The notes: a model not told the origin generated them from the sequence alone. A stretch of 51,638 bases of DNA from Burkholderia sp. Ax-1719 (GCF_011753055.1 NZ_VWWJ01000040.1:1-51638); one strand, 5' to 3'; counted from the stretch's first letter, positions 6,853-15,507 are shown. Translations and numbers: made by a program.

Positions 6853-8400
6853 ATGGCAGCAGACAAGCTCATCATTTTCGATACGACCTTGCGTGACGGC
6901 GAGCAGTCCCCTGGCGCGTCGATGACGAAGGAAGAGAAGATCCGCATCGCGAAGCAGCTCGAGCGGATGAAGGTCGACATCATCGAAGCCGGCTTCGCGG
7001 CCAGCTCGAACGGCGATTTCGACGCGATCCACACGATCGCCGGCATGATCAAGGACAGCACGATCTGTTCGCTGGCCCGCGCCAACGACAAGGACATCCA
7101 GCGCGCCGCCGACGCGCTCAAGCCCGCCGATCACTTCCGCATCCACACCTTCATCGCCACGTCGCCGCTGCACATGGAGAAGAAGCTGCGCATGTCGCCG
7201 GAACAGGTGCTCGAACAGGCAAAGCTGTCGGTGCGTTTCGCGCGCAAGTTCACCAACGACGTGGAGTTCTCGCCGGAAGACGGTAGCCGCTCGGACATGG
7301 ACTTCCTGTGTCGCGTGCTCGAAGCCGTGATCGCCGAAGGTGCGACCACCATCAATATCGCCGATACGGTCGGCTACGGCGTGCCGGAACTCTACGGCAA
7401 CCTCGTCAAGACGCTGCGCGAGCGCATTCCGAATTCGGACAAGGCCGTGTTCTCGGTGCACTGCCATAACGACCTCGGCATGGCCGTGGCGAACTCGCTG
7501 GCTGGCGTGCAGATCGGTGGCGCGCGTCAAGTCGAGTGCACCATCAACGGTCTGGGCGAGCGCGCGGGCAATACGTCGCTCGAAGAAATCGTCATGGCCG
7601 TGAAGACCCGCAAGGATTACTTCGGCCTCGATCTCGGCATCGACACCTCGCAGATCGTGCCGGCGTCGAAGCTCGTGTCGCAGATCACCGGTTTCGTGGT
7701 GCAGCCGAACAAGGCGGTGGTGGGCGCGAACGCGTTTGCGCACGCTTCCGGCATTCACCAGGACGGCGTGCTCAAGGCGCGCGACACCTACGAAATCATG
7801 CGCGCGGAAGATGTGGGCTGGACCGCGAACAAGATCGTGCTCGGCAAGCTCTCGGGCCGTAACGCGTTCAAGCAGCGTCTGCAGGAACTCGGCATTTCGC
7901 TCGACAGCGAAGCCGAACTCAACAGCGCATTCGCACGCTTCAAGGAACTCGCCGACCGCAAGGCCGAAATCTTCGACGAAGACATCATTGCGATCGTCAC
8001 CGAAGAGTCGGCTGAAGCGCAGGAGAAGGAGCACTACAAGTTCGTCGCGCTGTCGCAGCGTTCGGAAACGGGCGAGCGCCCGCACGCACGCATCGTGTTC
8101 TCGGCGGATGGTTCGGAAGTCACGGGCGAAGCGGCCGGCAACGGCCCGGTCGACGCGACGTTCAACGCCATCGAAACCGAAGTGGGCAGCGGTTCGGAAC
8201 TGTTGCTGTACTCGGTGAACGCGATCACGACCGGCACGCAGGCGCAAGGCGAAGTGACGGTGCGTCTGTCGAAGGCCGGCCGTATCGTCAACGGCGTGGG
8301 CACCGATCCGGATATCGTCGCGGCTTCGGCCAAGGCGTATATCTCGGCGCTCAACAAGCTGCATTCGGATAACGACAAGCTCAATCCGCAGCGTTCGTAA
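6853..8400 (+). CDS. leuA: 2-isopropylmalate synthase (LeuA type 1)
   Basis: Condenses acetyl-CoA with 2-oxoisovalerate, the committed step of leucine synthesis, and is normally feedback-inhibited by leucine. The 515 residues contain the catalytic TIM barrel with the signature DTTLRDGEQSPG (10-21) and the metal-binding HCHNDLG (203-209). A linker with GIHQDG follows. The C-terminal allosteric leucine-binding domain occupies roughly the last 125 residues (about 390-515). Length is typical of the bacterial type 1 enzyme. The start at 6853 is preceded by CGGAG. It stands apart from ilvIHC, behind its own promoter and candidate attenuator. It is followed by a strong terminator. Confidence 0.97.
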   Translation: MAADKLIIFDTTLRDGEQSPGASMTKEEKIRIAKQLERMKVDIIEAGFAASSNGDFDAIHTIAGMIKDSTICSLARANDKDIQRAADALKPADHFRIHTFIATSPLHMEKKLRMSPEQVLEQAKLSVRFARKFTNDVEFSPEDGSRSDMDFLCRVLEAVIAEGATTINIADTVGYGVPELYGNLVKTLRERIPNSDKAVFSVHCHNDLGMAVANSLAGVQIGGARQVECTINGLGERAGNTSLEEIVMAVKTRKDYFGLDLGIDTSQIVPASKLVSQITGFVVQPNKAVVGANAFAHASGIHQDGVLKARDTYEIMRAEDVGWTANKIVLGKLSGRNAFKQRLQELGISLDSEAELNSAFARFKELADRKAEIFDEDIIAIVTEESAEAQEKEHYKFVALSQRSETGERPHARIVFSADGSEVTGEAAGNGPVDATFNAIETEVGSGSELLLYSVNAITTGTQAQGEVTVRLSKAGRIVNGVGTDPDIVAASAKAYISALNKLHSDNDKLNPQRS

Positions 8401-8432
8401 GCGTTCGCTCGCGCTTGACGCCAAGGCGTTAA

Positions 8433-8466
8433 AAAACCCCCGTGCTCGTGAGAGTGCGGGGGTTTT
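8433..8466 (+). terminator. Bidirectional terminator between leuA and the convergent lipoprotein gene
   Basis: CCCCCGTGCTC pairs with GAGTGCGGGGG (11 bp, two G-U) around a GTGA loop, with AAAA and TTTT extending the stem. The symmetry lets it serve both leuA and the minus-strand gene ending at 8494. Confidence 0.92.
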
Positions 8467-8493
8467 GTTTTTGGTCTGCTTGCGTCGCGGCGA

Positions 8494-9006
8494 TCAGAAC
8501 CGGTTGCGCAGATCCGGGTCGTGCAGCGGATCGGGCGTCTTCTGCGTCAGGCGCAGGATGCCTTGATCGTCGAAATAAAAGCTGTAGAGCATGTACCAGA
8601 CGCCGTCTTCCAGATAGCGATAAGTCCACGCTTCTTTCTTCATCAACGGGAAATACGCGGTTTCTTCCGGGCGGCCGAAGTTCACGAGTACGTCCGTGCG
8701 CGTCCATTTGCCGATCTCGGCCTTGTAGAACTCGTTGGGCTGCAGCACCTGGCGCACGTTGAGCACCTTGCCGCTGCCGTCGATATCGGCGGCGATGGTG
8801 GTTTCGCCCATCGGCTGGGTGGGCCACATCAGGCGCTTGCCGCCGTCGGGCAGGTCATAGACTTCCTTGGGCTGACCGAAGCGGGCGATCACCGCCTGGC
8901 TGTCGTCGCCGGCGTGAAACTGCTGCCACGGCGGCACGCAGCCGGCCAGCGCGAGCGCGCCCAGCGCGGCGGCAATGAAACGAATGAGGGAACGGCGCTT
9001 GAACAT
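8494..9006 (-). CDS. Predicted lipoprotein with two BamE/SmpA-like units
   Basis: A 170-residue protein with a lipoprotein signal: basic start MFKRRSLIRF, hydrophobic core, then lipobox LAGC with the lipidated Cys at 23. The mature part has two similar units, one around DSQAVIARFGQPKEVYDLPD (about 35-54) and one around TRTDVLVNFGRPEETAYFP (about 102-120). Each has the helix, FGxPxE and beta-strand pattern seen in BamE/SmpA-OmlA proteins. Asp after the lipobox is absent (V24), so outer-membrane sorting is expected. It is convergent with leuA. Membership of the BAM complex is not shown, and the function is unknown. Confidence 0.8.
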   Translation of the reverse strand: MFKRRSLIRFIAAALGALALAGCVPPWQQFHAGDDSQAVIARFGQPKEVYDLPDGGKRLMWPTQPMGETTIAADIDGSGKVLNVRQVLQPNEFYKAEIGKWTRTDVLVNFGRPEETAYFPLMKKEAWTYRYLEDGVWYMLYSFYFDDQGILRLTQKTPDPLHDPDLRNRF

Positions 9007-9132
9007 GGCGTCTCCAGGGCGCGATTTCGTACTGGCCGAACGCGTTGCAAGTGCCAGCGCGCGTGCCAGTTATGGAACCGTTATTTTGACACGGCGCGTT
9101 CCCGCGAGGAGGGCCGATGAACGGCGTTGCGC

Positions 9133-9162
9133 TTGCCGCGCGACGTGCGTCCGTCCTATGAT
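9133..9162 (+). promoter_or_regulatory. Predicted promoter of the binding-protein gene
   Basis: TTGCCG (9133-9138) and TATGAT (9157-9162) are separated by 18 bases. The start site would be near 9169, about 33 bases before the ATG at 9202. Confidence 0.5.
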
Positions 9163-9201
9163 CCGCGCTTTCCGTGATGCATCCGATGAGGCAATGAGCG
9201 C

Positions 9202-10494
9202 ATGAAAGGACGATACAGACACGCGGCGGTGGCGTTCGCGGCAACGCTGGGCCTGCTCGGCGCGAGTGCCCTGAGCACAAGCGCGCAGGCGGCCGACGCG
9301 CCCACCGGCAAGCCAATCCAGCTCGCGTTGATCGAAGGCATGTCCGGCCCGTTCGCCGATGCGGGCGCGGCGGTCGAGCGCAACCTGCGCTTCGGCGTGG
9401 AACGCGTGAACGCGGCGGGTGGCGTGGCGCTGGCCGATGGGCGGCATCCGCTGGAACTGGTCGTGCTCGACAGCAAGGGCAGCACCGAAGCCGCGCTGAT
9501 GCAGTTGCGCGCGGCGCAGGATCGGCATATCGGCTTCGTCCTGCAGGGCAACAGTTCGGCGGTGGCGGCGGCGCTGATTGGCGCGATCGATCGCCAGAAC
9601 GCGCGCGAGCCCGATAACCGCGAGCTGTTCCTCAACTATTCCGCCGACGATCCCGCGCTCACCAACGCGAATTGCAGCTTCTGGCATTTCCGCTTCGACG
9701 CGCACGCGGGCATGCGCATGGATGCGCTCGCCGATGTGATCGCCGCCGATAAGTCGGTGAAGAAGGTCTATCTGCTCAACCAGGACTACAGCTTCGGCCA
9801 TGACGTGAGTGCGCTTGCGCGCGAGGCGCTGGGCAAGCAGCGTCCGGACATTGCCGTGGTGGGCGACGAGTTTCATCCGATCGGCCGCGTGAAGGACTTC
9901 GCGCCGTATATCGCCAAGATCCGCGCCTCGGGCGCCGATGCGGTGATCACCGGCAACTGGGGCAACGACCTCACGCTGCTGGTGAAGGCGGCGCGCGAGC
10001 AGGGCCTCGACACGCGCTTCTACACGTTCTACGGCAATAGCCTGGGCGCACCGGCGGCGCTCGGCGACGCGGGCGTCAAGCGCGTGATCGCGGTCGCCGA
10101 CTGGCATCCGAACGCGGGCGGTGCGGCCTCTGACGCGTGGTATCAGGCCTTTCGCGCGCGCTATCCGGCGGCGCAGGACGACTATCCAGTGCTGCGCATG
10201 GAAATGCTGGTTGAAATGCTCGCGCAGGCGATCACCAAGGCCGGTTCCGCCGATCCCGCGGCGGTGGCGAAGGCGCTCGAAGGCATGCGTTTCGACAACG
10301 GCTTCCATCCGATGTGGATGCGCGCCGACGATCACCAGATGATCCAGCCCCTTTACGTGATGCAGATGGACAAGCAGGGCGCGCCGGGCGTGCGCTACGA
10401 CAATGAGGGCTCGGGCTACGGCTTCCGCACGGTGCTGGCGCTGCCAGCTTCGCGCACCGTGCCCGCCACGACTTGCCGGATGAAGCGACCCTGA
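9202..10494 (+). CDS. Periplasmic branched-chain amino acid-type ABC transporter binding protein (orphan)
   Basis: A 430-residue secreted receptor of the Leu/Ile/Val-binding (Peripla_BP_6) family. A signal peptide covers about 1-30 (hydrophobic core AAVAFAATLGLLGASAL, cut after AQA). The mature protein starts with LALIEGMSGPFADAGAA, the family's first beta-alpha unit, and keeps KVYLLNQDYSFGHDV and DAVITGNWGNDLTLLVKAA of the second lobe. No permease or ATPase genes are adjacent, so it must work with a distant transporter or have a sensory role. The ligand cannot be told. GAGG near 9188 is a usable ribosome-binding site. Confidence 0.88.
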   Translation: MKGRYRHAAVAFAATLGLLGASALSTSAQAADAPTGKPIQLALIEGMSGPFADAGAAVERNLRFGVERVNAAGGVALADGRHPLELVVLDSKGSTEAALMQLRAAQDRHIGFVLQGNSSAVAAALIGAIDRQNAREPDNRELFLNYSADDPALTNANCSFWHFRFDAHAGMRMDALADVIAADKSVKKVYLLNQDYSFGHDVSALAREALGKQRPDIAVVGDEFHPIGRVKDFAPYIAKIRASGADAVITGNWGNDLTLLVKAAREQGLDTRFYTFYGNSLGAPAALGDAGVKRVIAVADWHPNAGGAASDAWYQAFRARYPAAQDDYPVLRMEMLVEMLAQAITKAGSADPAAVAKALEGMRFDNGFHPMWMRADDHQMIQPLYVMQMDKQGAPGVRYDNEGSGYGFRTVLALPASRTVPATTCRMKRP

Positions 10495-10513
10495 TGGCCG
10501 GGCGGTCCGGCTG

Positions 10514-10522
10514 TGCTACAAT
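10514..10522 (+). promoter_or_regulatory. Predicted extended -10 promoter of rpsO
   Basis: TGCTACAAT gives TG-N-TACAAT, with no strong -35. The start site is expected near 10529, just at the first leader hairpin. Confidence 0.55.
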
Positions 10523-10528
10523 GCCGGA

Positions 10529-10594
10529 CTCGCCATATTTCATGGTGAGTAAGTTTTAGCAAAGAACCAAGCACGGCACGGCCTTTCTTCCGTG
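10529..10594 (+). promoter_or_regulatory. Structured 5' leader of rpsO
   Basis: The leader holds two hairpins. CTCGCCAT pairs with ATGGTGAG (10529-10549, 8 bp with one G-U, loop ATTTC) at the predicted 5' end. CACGG pairs with CCGTG (10577-10594, loop of 8). S15 is known to repress its own mRNA through leader structures in several bacterial groups, so these may be an S15 target. The fold does not obviously match the E. coli pseudoknot. Confidence 0.4.
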
Positions 10595-10624
10595 ACCGCT
10601 CGTTTGTTTTAAAGGAAAAGCAAA

Positions 10625-10894
10625 ATGTCCGTAGCAGATATCAAGAAGTCCGACATCGTCGCGCAATTCGCGCGCGGCACCGGCGACACCGGCAGCCCCG
10701 AAGTTCAGGTTGCACTCCTGACGTCGCGTATCAACGAACTGACTGGCCACTTCAAGTCGCACGCGAAGGACCACCACAGCCGCCGCGGTCTGCTGCGCAT
10801 GGTGAGCCGCCGCCGTAAGCTGCTCGACTACCTGAAGGGCAAGGACGCTGATCGTTACCGCGCACTGATCGAGAAGCTGGGTCTGCGCAAGTAA
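10625..10894 (+). CDS. rpsO: 30S ribosomal protein S15
   Basis: Primary 16S rRNA-binding protein of the small-subunit platform, 89 residues, standard length. It shows the S15 four-helix pattern: GTGDTGSPEVQVALLTSRIN, LTGHFKSHAKDHHSRRGL and LRMVSRRRKLLDYLK (residues about 21-76). The His-Ser-Arg-Arg-Gly segment contacts 16S RNA in the family. AAAGGAAAAG precedes the ATG. It sits upstream of pnp, the usual rpsO-pnp arrangement. A strong hairpin at 10915-10945 lies between the two. Confidence 0.98.
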   Translation: MSVADIKKSDIVAQFARGTGDTGSPEVQVALLTSRINELTGHFKSHAKDHHSRRGLLRMVSRRRKLLDYLKGKDADRYRALIEKLGLRK

Positions 10895-10914
10895 TCGCAA
10901 GGTCTTGCAAAAAG

Positions 10915-10953
10915 ATGCCTGTGTCAGTTCCACTGATGCAGGCATTTTGTTTT
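10915..10953 (+). terminator. Intrinsic terminator between rpsO and pnp
   Basis: ATGCCTGTGTCAGT pairs with ACTGATGCAGGCAT (14 bp, two G-U) around a TCC loop, with A5 before and TTTTGTTTTT after. Some read-through into pnp is possible, as in other rpsO-pnp loci. Confidence 0.92.
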
Positions 10954-10955
10954 TG

Positions 10956-11273
10956 AACGGTACGCTTCTCGCGATGCGTGCCGGATAGCGGTACAAGGCA
11001 GCACCACGCAGTAACCGGCAGTACAAGGGCAGCAAACAGGTAGCAAACAGGTAGCAAACCGGCAGTACAAGCAGCAGGGCCGGGCCACGGGGCAGAGTTT
11101 TGTGTCATTCCATCGCATCGTGCGGCGCGACAGTGCGCCGCAGCGCGTTCGCCGTCGCGCGATGCGCTGGAATGGCATAACACTCCTCTGACCTGCGCGG
11201 CATCGGAACCTGTCTTGCCGCGTCGTCCGCGTGTGCGGGCGGCGCATAACAAATGAGTAAGGAGTGAGTGACC
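10956..11273 (+). other. pnp leader region
   Basis: About 318 bases between the rpsO terminator and pnp. It holds AC-rich direct repeats (11015-11071) and a usable Shine-Dalgarno AAGGAG (11259-11264). I found no convincing promoter. PNPase is often autoregulated through RNase III cleavage of a leader hairpin, but no long duplex is obvious here. Confidence 0.5.
10990..11076 (+). repeat. Short direct repeats upstream of pnp
   Basis: CCGGCAGTACAAG occurs at 11015-11027 and 11059-11071, and a variant GCGGTACAAGGCAGC starts at about 10988. Between the perfect copies, AGCAAACAGGT is repeated in tandem (11031-11041, 11042-11052), followed by a partial third copy, AGCAAACC. The segment is purine/AC-rich and predicted to be largely single-stranded. 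Confidence 0.75.
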
Positions 11274-13412
11274 ATGACCATGTTCAATAAAGTCGTGAAG
11301 GAATTCAAATGGGGCCAGCACAATGTGCGCCTCGAAACCGGTGAAATCGCCCGTCAGGCGAGCGGCGCCGTCATCGTCGACGTCGAAGACACCGTCGTGC
11401 TCGCGACCGTCGTCGGCGCGAAGACGGCCAAGCCGGGTCAAGACTTCTTCCCGCTCACCGTCGATTACCTCGAGAAGACCTATTCGGCCGGCAAGATCCC
11501 GGGCGGCTTCTTCCGCCGCGAAGGCCGTCCGTCGGAAGGCGAAACGCTGATTTCGCGCCTGATCGACCGCCCGCTGCGCCCGCTGTTCCCGGAAGGCTTC
11601 TACAACGAAGTCCAGGTCGTGATCCACGTCCTGTCGATCAACCCGGAAGTCCCGGCTGACATCCCCGCGCTGATCGGCGCGTCGGCTGCGCTGGCGATCT
11701 CGGGTCTGCCGTTCAACGGTCCGGTCGGCGCTGCGCGCGTGGCCTACATCGACAACGAATTCGTTCTGAACCCGACGCGCTCGCAAAGCAAGCAGTCGCG
11801 CCTCGACCTCGTGGTCGCCGGCACGGAACGCGCAGTGCTGATGGTGGAATCGGAAGCTGACCAGCTGCCGGAAGACGTGATGCTCGGCGCGGTTGTGTTC
11901 GGCCACGAGCAGATGCAAACGGCGATCGACGCGATCCACGAACTGGTTCGCGACGGCGGCAAGCCCGAGTGGGACTGGCAGCCGGCCCCGAAGAACGAAG
12001 CGCTGATCGCACGCGTGACGGAACTGGCGCACGGCGACCTGCTCGCCGCGTACCAGCTGCGCGACAAGCAACAACGTTCAACCAAGCTGAAGGAAGTCTA
12101 CGCAGCCACGTCGGCGAAGCTCGAAGAAGACGCGGCTGCGGCCGGCACGACGGCGGCCGACAAGGCGACCGTCGGCAACATGCTGTTCGACATCGAAGCG
12201 AAGATCGTCCGTTCGCAGATCCTGAACGGCGAGCCGCGTATCGACGGCCGTGACACGCGCACGGTTCGCCCGATCGAAATCCGTACGGGCGTGCTGCCGC
12301 GCACCCACGGTTCGGCGCTCTTCACGCGTGGCGAAACGCAGGCGCTGGTCGTTGCGACGCTCGGCACCAAGGGCGACGAGCAGATCATCGACGCGCTCGA
12401 AGGCGAGTACCGCGACCGCTTCATGCTCCACTACAACATGCCTCCGTTCGCCACCGGCGAAACGGGCCGTGTTGGTTCGCCCAAGCGCCGCGAAGTCGGC
12501 CACGGCCGTCTGGCCAAGCGCGCGCTGGTCGCGTGCCTGCCGAGCGCTGAAGAATTCGGCTACTCGATCCGAGTCGTCTCGGAAATCACCGAGTCGAACG
12601 GTTCGTCGTCGATGGCTTCGGTCTGCGGCGGCTGCCTCGCGCTGATGGATGCTGGCGTGCCGATGAAGGCGCACGTCGCCGGTATCGCGATGGGCCTGAT
12701 CCTCGAAGACAACAAGTTCGCGGTGCTGACCGACATCCTCGGCGATGAAGATCACCTCGGCGACATGGACTTCAAGGTTGCGGGTACGGAAGCTGGCGTG
12801 ACCGCGCTGCAGATGGACATCAAGATCCAGGGCATCACCAAGGAAATCATGCAGGTTGCGCTCGCGCAAGCGCACGAAGCGCGTCTGCACATCCTCGGCA
12901 AGATGACCTCGGCGGTGTCGGGCGTGAACACGGAGCTGTCGGCTTACGCTCCGCGCATGATCACCATCAAGATCAACCCGGAAAAGATCCGCGACGTGAT
13001 CGGCAAGGGCGGTTCGGTGATCCGCGCGCTGACGGAAGAAACCGGCACGACCATCGACATCTCGGACGACGGCGTCGTGACGATTGCTTCGACGTCGAGC
13101 GAAGGCATGGCCGAAGCGAAGAAGCGCATCGAAAACATCACGGCTGAAGTCGAAGTCGGTCAGGTCTACGAAGGCGCGGTTCTGAAGCTGCTGGACTTCG
13201 GCGCGATCGTGAACCTGCTGCCGGGCAAGGATGGCCTGCTGCACATCTCCGAAATCGCCAACGAGCGCATCAAGGACATCAACGACTATCTGAAGGAAGG
13301 CCAGATCGTTAAGGTCAAGGTCATCCAGACGGATGAGAAGGGTCGCGTGCGTCTGTCGGCGAAGGCTCTGCTGAACGAAGGCAATGCACCGCAAGGCGAA
13401 CCGCAGCAGTAA
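11274..13412 (+). CDS. pnp: Polynucleotide phosphorylase
   Basis: 3'-5' phosphorolytic exoribonuclease that works in mRNA decay and as a degradosome component. The 712 residues show the two RNase PH domains joined by a helical linker. The first starts at KWGQHNVRLETGEIARQASG. The second is around LPRTHGSALFTRGETQALV with EEFGYSIRVVSEITESNGSS. A KH domain (INPEKIRDVIGKGGSVIRAL) and an S1 domain (GAIVNLLPGKDGLLHISEIA) follow. I start at ATG 11274, nine bases after AAGGAG. GTG 11268 is too close to the ribosome-binding site, and ATG 11280 is a second possibility. Its 3' terminator is at 13425-13464. Confidence 0.97.
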   Translation: MTMFNKVVKEFKWGQHNVRLETGEIARQASGAVIVDVEDTVVLATVVGAKTAKPGQDFFPLTVDYLEKTYSAGKIPGGFFRREGRPSEGETLISRLIDRPLRPLFPEGFYNEVQVVIHVLSINPEVPADIPALIGASAALAISGLPFNGPVGAARVAYIDNEFVLNPTRSQSKQSRLDLVVAGTERAVLMVESEADQLPEDVMLGAVVFGHEQMQTAIDAIHELVRDGGKPEWDWQPAPKNEALIARVTELAHGDLLAAYQLRDKQQRSTKLKEVYAATSAKLEEDAAAAGTTAADKATVGNMLFDIEAKIVRSQILNGEPRIDGRDTRTVRPIEIRTGVLPRTHGSALFTRGETQALVVATLGTKGDEQIIDALEGEYRDRFMLHYNMPPFATGETGRVGSPKRREVGHGRLAKRALVACLPSAEEFGYSIRVVSEITESNGSSSMASVCGGCLALMDAGVPMKAHVAGIAMGLILEDNKFAVLTDILGDEDHLGDMDFKVAGTEAGVTALQMDIKIQGITKEIMQVALAQAHEARLHILGKMTSAVSGVNTELSAYAPRMITIKINPEKIRDVIGKGGSVIRALTEETGTTIDISDDGVVTIASTSSEGMAEAKKRIENITAEVEVGQVYEGAVLKLLDFGAIVNLLPGKDGLLHISEIANERIKDINDYLKEGQIVKVKVIQTDEKGRVRLSAKALLNEGNAPQGEPQQ

Positions 13413-13424
13413 GGCGGCACGCTG

Positions 13425-13464
13425 AAACGGCCGGCTGCGCGATGAGCGCGCCGGCCGTTTTTTT
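13425..13464 (+). terminator. Intrinsic terminator after pnp
   Basis: AAACGGCCGGC pairs with GCCGGCCGTTT (11 bp), then a bulged T and four more GC pairs around GATGA. T7 follows. Confidence 0.92.
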
Positions 13465-13552
13465 ATGAGAATGTAGGTGGGATTGCCGTGCGTTCCGCGT
13501 CGCGGGCGCAGCGCCATCCACACCTGGGCCAAGCCCCTTGGGAGACGCGAAA

Positions 13553-14569
13553 ATGAAGGCAATCGAGATCACCGAATTCGGTGCGCCGGACGTGCTCAAA
13601 CTGGCCGAGCGCGCCACGCCCGAGCCGAAAGCCGGCGAAGTGCTGATCAAGGTCAGCGCGTCGGGCGTGAACCGCCCCGATGTGTTCCAGCGCAAGGGCT
13701 CCTACGCGCCGCCGCCGGGCATTTCCGATCTGCCGGGGCTGGAAGTCGCGGGCGAAATCGTCGGCGGCAACATCGACGAAAAGAACAATCCGTTTGGCCT
13801 TAAGATCGGCGACCGCGTGTGCGCGCTGATCGCGGGCGGCGGCTATGCCGAATACGCGGTTGCGCCGCTCGGCCAGTGTCTGCCGGTGCCCAAGGGGCTG
13901 ACCGATATCGAGGCGGCGTCGCTGCCGGAAACCTTCTTCACCGTCTGGAGCAACGTGTTCCAGCGCGCCCAGCTCGGCAAGGGCGAGGGCGGCGAGAACG
14001 AAACGCTGCTGGTGCAGGGCGGTTCGAGCGGCATCGGCGTGACGGCGATCCAGATCGCGCATGCGCTGGGTTTTCGGGTGTTCGCAACCGCTGGCTCGGA
14101 CGACAAGTGCCGCGCCTGCGAAGCGCTCGGCGCGGAGCGCGCGATCAACTACCGCAGCGAAGATTTCGTCGAAGTCGTGAAGGCACTCACGCATGATCGT
14201 GGCGTCGACGTGATTCTCGACATGGTGGCGGGCGGTTATGTCGCGCGCGAATTGTCAGCGCTGGCGACGGGCGGCCGCATCGTGCTGATCGCCACGCTCG
14301 GCGGCGCCAAGGGCGAGATCAATATGGGCGAGATCCTGCGCCGCCGTCTGACGATCACGGGTTCGACCCTGCGCGCGCGTTCGGTCGAATTCAAGGCGCA
14401 GATTGCGGGGGAACTGCACGTACAGGTCTGGCCACTGCTCGAAGACGGGCGCATCAAGCCGGTCGTCTACAAGGTGTTTCCGGCCGCGCAGGCCGCCGAC
14501 GCCCACGCGCTGATGGAAAGCAGCGAGCACATCGGCAAGATCATGCTCGACTGGAATCAGGCGGCTTGA
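13553..14569 (+). CDS. NAD(P)H:quinone oxidoreductase, zinc-independent MDR family (PIG3-like)
   Basis: A 338-residue member of the medium-chain dehydrogenase superfamily, quinone-oxidoreductase branch. The GroES-like domain (1-125) lacks the catalytic and structural zinc cysteines of alcohol dehydrogenases. The Rossmann domain has the NADPH motif GGSSGIG at 156-162. Residues SGVNRPDVFQRKGSYAPPPG are typical of the human TP53I3 (PIG3)-like subgroup. The product is expected to be cytosolic and to reduce quinones using NADPH. GGAG at 13541-13544, eight bases before the ATG, fixes the start. It lies between pnp and tpiA but has its own spacing and probably its own promoter. Confidence 0.9.
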   Translation: MKAIEITEFGAPDVLKLAERATPEPKAGEVLIKVSASGVNRPDVFQRKGSYAPPPGISDLPGLEVAGEIVGGNIDEKNNPFGLKIGDRVCALIAGGGYAEYAVAPLGQCLPVPKGLTDIEAASLPETFFTVWSNVFQRAQLGKGEGGENETLLVQGGSSGIGVTAIQIAHALGFRVFATAGSDDKCRACEALGAERAINYRSEDFVEVVKALTHDRGVDVILDMVAGGYVARELSALATGGRIVLIATLGGAKGEINMGEILRRRLTITGSTLRARSVEFKAQIAGELHVQVWPLLEDGRIKPVVYKVFPAAQAADAHALMESSEHIGKIMLDWNQAA

Positions 14570-14656
14570 TCGACGGTTTGCCGGACGCTCTTGGGTTCGT
14601 GCTTGATTTTCCTGGCTTTTTCGACGCGAATTTTCGCGTGTGAGCGGCGGGGCGGT

Positions 14657-14686
14657 TTGACCCGCTTCAATTACACACAGTAAAAT
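14657..14686 (+). promoter_or_regulatory. Predicted promoter of tpiA (and secG)
   Basis: TTGACC (14657-14662) and TAAAAT (14681-14686) with an 18-base spacer. The start site is near 14693, about 32 bases before the tpiA ATG. Confidence 0.65.
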
Positions 14687-14724
14687 GATGTGTTTTGCGT
14701 CCGCTTTTAACAGCAACCGAAACA

Positions 14725-15507
14725 ATGACGAAACAACGATCGAAGCTCGTAGTCGGTAACTGGAAGATGCACGGCCGCCTCGCGGCCAACGCTGCATTGC
14801 TCGAAGGCGTCGCACAGGGCGTTCAGGCGCTGCCTGCTGACGTGCGCGTTGGCGTGTGCGTGCCTTTTCCCTATCTCGCGCAGGCGCAGGCATTGCTCGG
14901 CGGCAGCCGCGTGGTGTGGGGCGCGCAGGATGTTTCGGCGCACGAGCAGGGCGCTTACACCGGTGAAGTCGCTGCGGGCATGATCGCCGATTTCGAGGCG
15001 GGCTTTGCGATCGTCGGTCACTCGGAGCGTCGCGCATATCACGGCGAAAGCTCGGAGCTGGTTGCGGTGAAGACGCAGCGCGCGCTGGCGGCGGGCGTCA
15101 CGCCGATCGTCTGCGTGGGCGAAACGCTGGAACAGCGCGAAAGCGGCGCGACCGAGCAGGTGGTCGGTGCGCAGCTCGACGCGGTGCTGGCGGTGCTGTC
15201 GGTAGAAGAAGCGGCGCAGATCGTCGTTGCTTACGAGCCGGTGTGGGCGATCGGCACGGGCAAGAGCGCGACGTCGGAACAGGCGCAACAGGTGCACGCG
15301 TTCCTGCGCGCGCGTCTGGCAGCCAAGGGTGGAAATGTGGCGGACGTGCCGCTGCTGTACGGCGGCAGCGTGAAGCCGGACAATGCGGCGGAGCTGTTCC
15401 GTCAGGCCGATATCGATGGTGGCCTGATCGGCGGCGCGGCGCTCAAGGCACAGGATTTTCTCGCGATCTGCGCGGCCGCTGCGGCGGGCGCCAGCGTCGC
15501 GGGCTAA
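14725..15507 (+). CDS. tpiA: Triosephosphate isomerase
   Basis: Interconverts dihydroxyacetone phosphate and glyceraldehyde 3-phosphate in glycolysis and gluconeogenesis. The 260-residue TIM barrel has all key residues: N12 and K14 in GNWKMHG, electrophile H99 in VGHSERR, catalytic base E171 in AYEPVWAIGTG (the mobile lid begins here), and phosphate-binding YGGSV at 212-216. I start at ATG 14725; an upstream TTG frame adds 10 residues without homology. The tail is slightly long and Ala/Gly-rich. secG follows 94 bases downstream, the usual tpiA-secG arrangement. Confidence 0.97.
   Translation: MTKQRSKLVVGNWKMHGRLAANAALLEGVAQGVQALPADVRVGVCVPFPYLAQAQALLGGSRVVWGAQDVSAHEQGAYTGEVAAGMIADFEAGFAIVGHSERRAYHGESSELVAVKTQRALAAGVTPIVCVGETLEQRESGATEQVVGAQLDAVLAVLSVEEAAQIVVAYEPVWAIGTGKSATSEQAQQVHAFLRARLAAKGGNVADVPLLYGGSVKPDNAAELFRQADIDGGLIGGAALKAQDFLAICAAAAAGASVAG

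Noticed and set aside
9086..9091. TTGACA between the lipoprotein and binding-protein genes as a promoter -35.
   Set aside because: No -10-like sequence lies 16-18 bases downstream; the better promoter for the plus-strand gene is at 9133-9162.
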